A stretch of 64,000 bases of DNA from Melitaea cinxia. Taxonomy: Eukaryota; Arthropoda; Insecta; Lepidoptera; Nymphalidae. The notes beneath the pieces were generated by a model, which did no database searches, was not told where the DNA came from, and worked only from the letters and a program-made list of their open reading frames with translations. Position numbers and translations under genes: made by a program. The stretch covers positions 2,604,001-2,668,000 of the forward strand of contig NC_059416.1 in NCBI RefSeq assembly GCF_905220565.1, written 5' to 3'. This document shows, piece after piece, positions 59,901-64,000 of the stretch (within the stretch, counting starts at the first letter, position 1; each line of letters opens with the position of its first letter).

Positions 59901-62900
59901 ACCTCTGCTACTACCGGCGGGCGGCCGCCGCGACGAGCTGCTGCGGCGCCGCGCCTCCGTGTGCAACGAGCTGGCCGTGCGCCACATGAACGACGCGCAG
60001 CGTGAGTACACCACCACTACCACCACTACCACCTCTGCTACTACCGGCGGGCGGCCGCCGCGACGAGCTGCTGCGGCGCCGCGCCTCCGTGTGCAACGAG
60101 CTGGCCGTGCGCCACATGAACGACGCGCAGCGTGAGTACACCACCACTACCACCACTACCACCTCTGCTACTACCGGCGGGCGGCCGCCGCGACGAGCTG
60201 CTGCGGCGCCGCGCCTCCGTGTGCAACGAGCTGGCCGTGCGCCACATGAACGACGCGCAGCGTGAGTACACCACCACTACCACCACTACCACCTCTGCTA
60301 CTACCGGCGGGCGGCCGCCGCGACGAGCTGCTGCGGCGCCGCGCCTCCGTGTGCAACGAGCTGGCCGTGCGCCACATGAACGACGCGCAGCGTGAGTACA
60401 CCACCACTACCACCACTACCGCCACTGCTACTGTTGCGACGAGCTGCTGCGGCGCCGCGCCTCCGTGTGCAACGAGCTGGCCGTGCGCCACATGAACGAC
60501 GCGCAGCGTGAGTACACCACCACTACCACCACTACCACCTCTGCTACTACCGGCGGGCGGCCGCCGCGACGAGCTGCTGCGGCGCCGCGCCTCCGTGTGC
60601 AACGAGCTGGCCGTGCGCCACATGAACGACGCGCAGCGTGAGTACACCACCACTACCACCACTACCACCTCTGCTACTACCGGCGGGCGGCCGCCGCGAC
60701 GAGCTGCTGCGGCGCCGCGCCTCCGTGTGCAACGAGCTGGCCGTGCGCCACATGAACGACGCGCAGCGTGAGTACACCACCACTACCACCACTACCACCA
60801 CCGCTACTGTTGCGACTATGACTAGTTAGCACCACTGGTTGTGTTACACATTTTACTGTATTGTCATCTGCTACTGATCGACTATTTTGTCGACTATCAC
60901 AACTTAATTCGTTTAAATATATATTTTTTTCTATACACAGAGATCTTCATGAAATACATCGATGAACCCGATCAAAATGACCCCAAAATTAAACTCCTTC
61001 AAAAGGAATTCAAGGAATTGTCGCAAAAGTCAGCAAATTGTTTGGACGAAGCGATGGAGATATTTGAAAAAGTAAAAGATATTCCTAATTTAGCACTGCT
61101 GTACTGTAACAAGGCGAGGTATATTAGATTCAAGGCGCACTGCGACCAGGGAAGTTTCAAGTAAGTATTTATTTAAGTATTTACTAGTAGGCTTATTCGA
61201 GATCAATTTAAAGTTTTTATATTTATAGAGTAATAATGAAAATAGCTGCTTAAATTAATGGATTGGAAAACTGTATATTTCGAGAATTTTACTTCCAATA
61301 TTTTCGATATGCATATCAAAATGTAGCCTGCAATCCATTAGAACTCCAAGATCTTTGATGGATTTAACGTATTCTAGTTGTATACTAATTTTGTTGTAGT
61401 TGTAATAACTAAATTGTATTGATATTTGTGTCCGTTGCTAACTAAATTTGTATGTAAATAACTGTACTGTAAATTTTAAGTGTAACAAAGAATATATATA
61501 CAGAGTGGCCGGTCAGTTGACGTCATAAAAAAAAATTAGGTCCGGTATGTTGTGGTGTATCCGAATCACCCCCATGTATGTTACGCGATATTTTATAGTT
61601 TAAAGTACAACTTATGCGAATTCAGTTGCAAAAAATAAAACTCTAAAAAATCTTTTACTTTATTTTTAGAAATTTTTTAAGATGGTCAAGTCGAAATTTC
61701 TCAAAAAGTCGAAAAAAACTCCTAAACTATAAAAAATCACGTAACATAACATGGGGGTGATTCGGATACCCCACAACATACCGAACCTAAATTTTATTTA
61801 TGACGTCAACTGACCGACCTGTATAATTCATAACTAATATTGTTATCAACATATTTCATTTTCATGAAAGTTTTTTTCGGTCACAACACTGGTTAGCGGC
61901 TGTAGCGCTGGCGGTTGCGGGTTCGATCCCCATTTTTGACCATACAGATGTTTGTCGTGATCTGGGTGTTTGTGCTATCCTTGTGGATCTTTCCCACCGT
62001 ACCTCGGAAAGCACGTTAAGCCGTTGTTATTATTTACACCTGATAGTGATTGTTACTCATAGTAAGAATAGTAGCAAACTGCATTGGAGCAGCGTGGTGG
62101 ATTAAGCTCTAGTTGTTCTCTTATATGGGGAAAAGAGCCTAGCAATATTTCTCAATATTACAGGCTGAAGCGAGCGAAAGCGAGCGGAAGTGATGTATTT
62201 ATTTACTTTTGCTTAACTGAGTTTTAGTTTGTTGTTAATAAAGTATGCAGAGAATTTTTAAAATTTGCTTGAAATATAAGGCAGAGATTAAAACTGTCTA
62301 AAATATATTAATATTTTAAGTCGTCTGCACATAAAATATTACAGAACTCAAAACAGTCCTTTTTATCATTAACAAATAACACGAACATTGAGGAGCCTAT
62401 TATCGAACCCTGAGAAACACCAGATGTTAAAGGAATAAACTTCGAACAGCTATAAAAGGTTTTTTTTTCATTTCCAATGTATGTCCGAGTTAGATAAACT
62501 CCTGGACAAGCTGCATCTTCGATTATAGATTGGATCGGAAAGGATATGGTTGCTGAACATGAGCTTGATCATATTATCTTATTTCATCCCGAGCCCAAGT
62601 CCGACCCGCCTTAAAGCAGTCTTAAGGTTAAACAGTTCCAAACCCGAATTTATTCATTTGGAACAGTAAAAATAATAATTAACTGATACTGGTACATGCA
62701 CGATGAGCTATAATAATTTCATAATACACGTGTAAAGTGTTACACGTGTAAGCCAGTGTCCTGTCAGTCTATTCTAAGTAAATGATAATCATCAAAAATA
62801 ATCAATGTCGACAAATTGAAAGACAGACGGCAAATTATCCAGATGCTGTTTATAAATATGACAATAGTCATCCCATATAACCTGACCAGTGTCACCAAAA

Positions 62901-64000
62901 TATTGGGTTTTCGTAACATTTATTTTTAATATTTTAGGCCAAAACGGTCATAAGTAACTAATGTTTCCGTGACAAAAGTGCTGTGTCCTCACAGTGCCCG
63001 TAATTCTGCTTCACTTTCGGTGCAGATATCATATTCAGTTTTTTTCTAATTTGAAAAACAAAGAAAATGAGCGTGGCAGTGATATAAGTTGAAATATCTG
63101 AATACAGATTGGCGCTGTATTGCTGTCGTTATCGATCACGGCTCAAGACCAAAGTTTGAATAGATCATACTTATGTTTTTCATGGTCTAGACCTGCGGTT
63201 CTTAGCTTTTTGCAGTCGTGATGAGGGCCCTTTGTCAAAATTAATATTTTGCAATGGATCTAATCATGGAGTACTTAGTTATTCCTAATTAAAAGTAGTC
63301 AAAGTACTAAACTATGGCCTAGAGAGCATCACTTTAGGAACTCGCTTTCGCAAACCAATTTGGGTGCTTTTAAGGACCACCAATGGTCCGCGGAGCACTC
63401 GTTAAGAACCACTAATCTAGACGTAGTTTCGGAAATAGAATTTCCATGCTTTTAAAAGAAGTTGGGAGTGAAATGTTTATTAATGAAATTTGTTGTCGTA
63501 GTTCGCATAAGCGCGCCCTGTACAATGAGGCTGAGGAGCTGTATCAGAAAGCGCTCCGCCTCTTGGTCCCGTGCGAGGCGTCCGGAGCGGAGTCCGTGAT
63601 GGAGCTGGTGGTGTGGGAGCTGTCGTGCCACCTCTACACGCGCGCCACGCTCATGCAGGACCGCCCCTGCGAGCACTCCAACGTGAGTACCTCCCTGCCT
63701 GTGCTCCATACATCGTACTGTGTGGGAGCTGTCGTGCCACCTCTACACGCGCGCCACGCTCATGCAGGACCGCCCCTGCGAGCACTCCAACGTGAGTACC
63801 TCCCTGCCTGTGCTCCATACATCGTACTGTGTGGGAGCTGTCGTGCCACCTCTACACGCGCGCCACGCTCATGCAGGACCGCCCCTGCGAGCACTCCAAC
63901 GTGAGTACCTCCCTGCCTGTGCTCCATACATCGTACTGTGTGGGAGCTGTCGTGCCACCTCTACACGCGCGCCACGCTCATGCAGGACCGCCCCTGCGAG
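42461..64000 (+). CDS. EDRF1: EDRF1-family TPR protein, 3' end outside window
   Basis: Thirteen exons seen: 42461-42502, 42916-43100, 49397-49505, 50749-50886, 51956-52091, 52659-53357, 53675-53802, 54817-54960, 55636-55764, 56014-56650, about 57826-58131, 60941-61160 and 63502-63682. Similarity to vertebrate erythroid differentiation-related factor 1 is clear: LQCNTDLNLPPSNW, FPDCVGEVDVISD, LLLDDFDIYEYLMKS, LWTFEDIHMLIGSNLPIFGD, LTGIDYWLDNLMCNVPEVLM, NILSFLKSN, HTYWLFKG, ALLYCNKARYIRFKAHC and VVWELSCHLYTRATLMQD. The family has tetratricopeptide repeats and was linked in mammals to globin gene expression; its molecular role is unclear, so none is claimed for the insect. The gene is broken by repeat-rich introns. 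Two exon ends carry tandem arrays over the donor. The exon 10 to 11 junction is unresolved. Confidence 0.9.
42916..43100 (+). CDS. EDRF1: EDRF1 exon 2
   Basis: Acceptor TTTTCTAG. Encodes VVKYTAFQTPVGYARLQCNT and DLNLPPSNWGG, conserved in the family. Ends two bases into a Ser codon. Confidence 0.9.
43600..46280 (-). pseudogene. Non-LTR retrotransposon endonuclease-region fragment, reversed and duplicated
   Basis: Minus-strand reading from 46279 gives FSDSLKNFNIVNINAQSIPA and FALFESRNIHAILVSES, the typical start of an apurinic-type endonuclease domain of LINEs, then further pieces down to about 43680 (VLIATHPRRYEMKRRTYSSM). Frameshifts and a later tandem duplication break the frame. Confidence 0.65.
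45435..45572 (-). mobile_element. Reversed tail of the ~300-bp interspersed repeat (left duplication unit)
   Basis: 'ggtcggcaaacaagcgtacg' through 'gcaagcgcgttgccgaccc'. The second duplication unit has the same at 47250-47385; further copies at 47755-47890 (+) and 55440-55560 (-). Confidence 0.75.
46280..46473. mobile_element. 194-bp inverted-repeat transposon, 8-bp target duplication ATTTAAAG
   Basis: Ends GGTAAGGCTTTAGATTA and, reversed, GGCTAGCTTTAGATTA, flanked by ATTTAAAG at 46272-46279 and 46474-46481. It is inserted in the LINE endonuclease fragment. Shortest member of the family also at 12359-12895 and 25340-26364. Confidence 0.82.
47440..47606 (+). mobile_element. tRNA-headed SINE, second full copy
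   Basis: Head 47459-47531 has the same cloverleaf as the copy at 35.7 kb, B box GGTTCGAATCC; anticodon loop ACGGCCA instead of ACGGTCA. Tail 'gatattcaaaaatgttta'. The 5' flank 'atatcaaaaattt' is complementary to 'caatttttgatat' just after the head. Confidence 0.82.
47755..47890 (+). mobile_element. ~300-bp interspersed repeat, 3' half
   Basis: 'gtgaccagagctcctgg', a G run, then 'ggtcggcaacgcgcttgcg'. Confidence 0.7.
48287..48610 (+). mobile_element. tRNA-derived SINE, near full length
   Basis: A box-like 'gcgttggcgcaacggtcaca', B box GGTTCGATCCC, then 'cttgtgggtctccccaccg' and the end 'gggatattacaggctgaag'. A shorter copy follows at 48622-48720 and another lies at 61885-62180. Confidence 0.8.
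48622..48800 (+). mobile_element. Second, shortened tRNA-derived SINE
   Basis: 'gacgcgttggcgcagcggtc' head with a damaged B box (GGCTCACATC) and a diverged 3' part. Confidence 0.6.
49397..49505 (+). CDS. EDRF1: EDRF1 exon 3
   Basis: Acceptor TTTATAG. Encodes FRMAHMFPDCVGEVDVISDA and IKKLLKLPY, the best conserved N-terminal block. Donor GGTAAC, phase 0. Confidence 0.92.
49880..50465. repeat. 590-bp pyrimidine-rich minisatellite in EDRF1 intron 3
   Basis: Almost pure C/T on the plus strand, built of 'ttgctccccttccccc' units of about 15-24 bp, interrupted mainly by single G and occasional A. It ends about 280 bp before the next exon. Confidence 0.9.
50749..50886 (+). CDS. EDRF1: EDRF1 exon 4
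   Basis: Encodes VSMMVHRVENTLLLDDFDIY and YLMKSEWSWLKDFFYENILK. Donor GGTAAGT, phase 0. Confidence 0.92.
51095..51480 (+). mobile_element. Interspersed repeat ending 'cctcctttttttgaagtcgg'
   Basis: Two partly repeated modules ('aaatcggtacacccagtaaa', 'gaaatcggtccacccagtc'). Related pieces at 300-600, 37385-37765 and the end at 40935-40980. Confidence 0.65.
51784..51935 (+). mobile_element. LINE-type 3' end
   Basis: 'tttgccctaaggttgcctgg' to 'ggtgtacaataaagtgtatt' with (TTA)n tail; same as the interrupted copy at 32400-32990. Ends about 20 bp before EDRF1 exon 5. Confidence 0.7.
51956..52091 (+). CDS. EDRF1: EDRF1 exon 5
   Basis: Encodes ERMSLTLAPVPSSALQLTHK and SVVELPEPLPSDVPHTP; donor GGTGAGT, phase 1. 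Confidence 0.88.
52659..53357 (+). CDS. EDRF1: EDRF1 exon 6, largest conserved exon
   Basis: Encodes 233 residues including NVLWTFEDIHMLIGSNLPIF, LTGIDYWLDNLMCNVPEVLM, NILSFLKSNATKAGHTYWLF, and VRQLLEHVVELLQE-RYPQIM at the start of the TPR region. Ends in a split Glu codon before GGTATTG. Confidence 0.95.
53675..53802 (+). CDS. EDRF1: EDRF1 exon 7, acidic
   Basis: Encodes EESSDSEEEADFGNYAEFPP then a charged linker ending NDTTDE. Donor GGTAAAT, phase 0. Confidence 0.88.
53918..53975. repeat. AT-rich palindrome in EDRF1 intron 7
   Basis: 'attcattacctattaatat' and its exact reverse complement flank a (TA)n core, a perfect candidate for cruciform extrusion. Confidence 0.85.
54817..54960 (+). 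CDS. EDRF1: EDRF1 exon 8
   Basis: Encodes GAVGGKANGEDVGEANGEAQ and LCTRGLALKHIGHRSAVTQS, in phase 0 at both ends. Low complexity makes this less certain than the neighbours, but the frame and splice sites fit. Confidence 0.7.
55636..55764 (+). CDS. EDRF1: EDRF1 exon 9
   Basis: Acceptor TTTTACAG. Encodes DKKTKSDDNKCLGLEPTTRC and KALKHALKGLNALHH, matching the first TPR-like helices. Donor GGTATGT, phase 0. Confidence 0.88.
56014..56650 (+). CDS. EDRF1: EDRF1 exon 10
   Basis: Encodes about 212 residues: a basic stretch (RSRRRKKEKKIPEK), then KLHLKTLLYEKICLTYATLA, GFSLKYIAMASKCQK and LGRIGDNFFQISKNW (TPR). Two GTGAGT donors, at 56651 and 56666, both leave phase 1. Confidence 0.88.
57185..57356 (+). 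mobile_element. Truncated SINE-like repeat
   Basis: 'aacaaagccagccctgcggt' to 'tatgtccggcagtggactg'. Followed directly by the GTGTGGGC repeat at 57357-57486. Confidence 0.78.
57357..57486. repeat. (GTGTGGGC)n microsatellite
   Basis: GTGTG and GGGCGTGTGGGCGCGTG units, grown at the 3' tail of the preceding SINE-like repeat. Confidence 0.85.
57826..58131 (+). CDS. EDRF1: EDRF1 exon 11; its end is the first copy of a 116-bp array
   Basis: From 57882 the frame WHHHHYLAYCRSHLVSNCLE, PASEIDAMLVACCYYRRAAA and LLRRRASVCNELAVRHMNDA is clear and joins the next exon through a split Gln codon. The exon start is uncertain: 57826 fits the phase of exon 10, whereas better-looking AGs at 57841, 57874 and 57880 do not. 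GC-rich. Donor GTGAGT at 58132. Confidence 0.8.
58062..60798 (+). repeat. 116/130-bp tandem array spanning an EDRF1 exon end and its 5' splice site
   Basis: Twenty-three units begin 'gacgagctgctgcgg' at 58062 and then every 116 bp to 59802, then at 59932, 60062, 60192, 60322, 60438, 60568 and 60698. Each holds 70 bp of exon ending AACGACGCGCAGC, the donor GTGAGT, and 46 bp (116 type) or 60 bp (130 type) of ACC/ACT-rich intron. The 130 type ends in about 27 bp matching exon 57998-58025 with one mismatch. Neither unit is a multiple of three. Confidence 0.97.
60941..61160 (+). CDS. EDRF1: EDRF1 exon 12
   Basis: Encodes QIFMKYIDEPDQNDPKIKLL, then CLDEAMEIFEKVKDIPNLAL and LYCNKARYIRFKAHCDQGSF. 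The ALL-CN-AR pattern matches EDRF1 TPR. Donor GTAAGT, phase 2. Confidence 0.92.
61499..61830. mobile_element. MITE with ~100-bp terminal inverted repeats
   Basis: 'gtggccggtcagttgacgtc' near the left end and its near-exact complement 'gacgtcaactgaccgacc' near the right, continuing inward through 'catgggggtgattcggata'. Ends TATACAG / CTGTATA suggest TA target duplication. No ORF. Confidence 0.82.
61885..62180 (+). mobile_element. tRNA-derived SINE
   Basis: 'gcgctggcggttgcgggttc' with B box GGTTCGATCCC, and the end 'atattacaggctgaagcga'. Same family as 48287-48610. Confidence 0.78.
62461..63501 (+). other. EDRF1 intron 12, right part
   Basis: AT-rich, with diverged retroelement-like stretches but nothing firmly identified; ends TGTCGTAG before exon 13. 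Confidence 0.4.
63502..63682 (+). CDS. EDRF1: EDRF1 exon 13; its end is the first copy of a 109-bp array
   Basis: Encodes SHKRALYNEAEELYQKALRL, then VVWELSCHLYTRATLMQDRP and CEHSN, matching the vertebrate V-WELS-TYFTMATLQQD block. GC-rich. Donor GTGAGT at 63683, phase 0. Confidence 0.92.
63611..64000 (+). repeat. 109-bp tandem array spanning an EDRF1 exon end and its 5' splice site, cut by window end
   Basis: Units begin at 63611, 63720, 63829 and 63938 (partial). Each has 72 bp of exon (GTGTGGGAG to TCCAAC), the donor GTGAGT (63683, 63792, 63901) and 37 bp of intron. The copies in view are identical. The real number is unknown because the array continues beyond 64000. Confidence 0.96.

Larger units (their letters stand above)
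61250..62460 (-). pseudogene. LINE reverse-transcriptase fragment with nested insertions
   Basis: Minus strand 62450-62290 reads TSGVSQGSIIGSSMF and VNDKKDCFEFCNILCADDLK, the RT fingers and catalytic ADD motif of a Jockey-like LINE. 61375-61260 reads VKSIKDLGVLMDCRLHFDMH, the region after the RT core. A MITE (61499-61830) and a SINE (61885-62180) lie between. Confidence 0.75.

Noticed and set aside
58004..60801. Repeated ORFs of 63-165 codons with Val-rich or Thr-rich runs
   Set aside because: Products of the 116/130-bp array. The Thr and Val runs come from the ACC/ACT-rich intron part of each unit.

Overview
This window reads as nuclear DNA of an insect, most likely a moth or butterfly. The genes are broken into short exons with GT-AG introns. 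The background is AT-rich, and the interspersed repeats look lepidopteran: SINE-like units with the 'ctgctggacataggcctcc' end, tRNA-headed SINEs, RTE-type LINE tails and small inverted-repeat transposons. The species assignment is inference from repeat style and protein similarity; no database was searched.

Three protein-coding genes explain the coding signal. (1) Plus strand, 2239-16761: the 3' eleven exons of a G-protein-coupled receptor kinase of the GRK4/5/6 type, orthologous to Drosophila Gprk2, followed by about 4 kb of repeat-poor sequence that may be a long 3'UTR. (2) Minus strand, 41648-23900: a complete ten-exon mitochondrial methionyl-tRNA synthetase (555 codons plus stop), with HIGH-type and KMSKS motifs. 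One of its introns hosts a recent 4.9-kb Ty3/gypsy-type LTR element. (3) Plus strand, 42461 to beyond the right edge: an EDRF1-family TPR protein gene, thirteen exons visible. Genes 2 and 3 are head-to-head, 812 bp apart, and the gap holds two perfect TATCGATA (DRE-type) motifs.

The most unusual structure is a set of tandem arrays that each span a 5' splice site. In the GRK gene a 110-bp unit (72 bp exon end plus 38 bp intron start) is present 15 times. In EDRF1 a 116/130-bp unit (70 bp exon plus 46 or 60 bp intron) is present 23 times, and a 109-bp unit (72 plus 37) is present at least four times and runs off the window. Every unit carries its own GTGAGT donor. A fourth donor, in the synthetase gene, opens directly into an intron made of dozens of GTGAGT-type repeats. 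In the GRK and last EDRF1 arrays, reading past the first donor leads to a stop inside a later GTGAGT, so only the first donor would give normal protein.

The remaining space is intron and intergenic DNA packed with mobile elements: the internally deleted gypsy element with a Gag-integrase fusion ORF and a 1-kb inverted-repeat transposon nested in its leader; a small DNA-transposon family with 8-bp target duplications; a 1.7-1.8-kb tandem duplication of LINE-derived sequence; tRNA-derived SINEs with target-site duplications; LINE relics; and several micro- and minisatellites.
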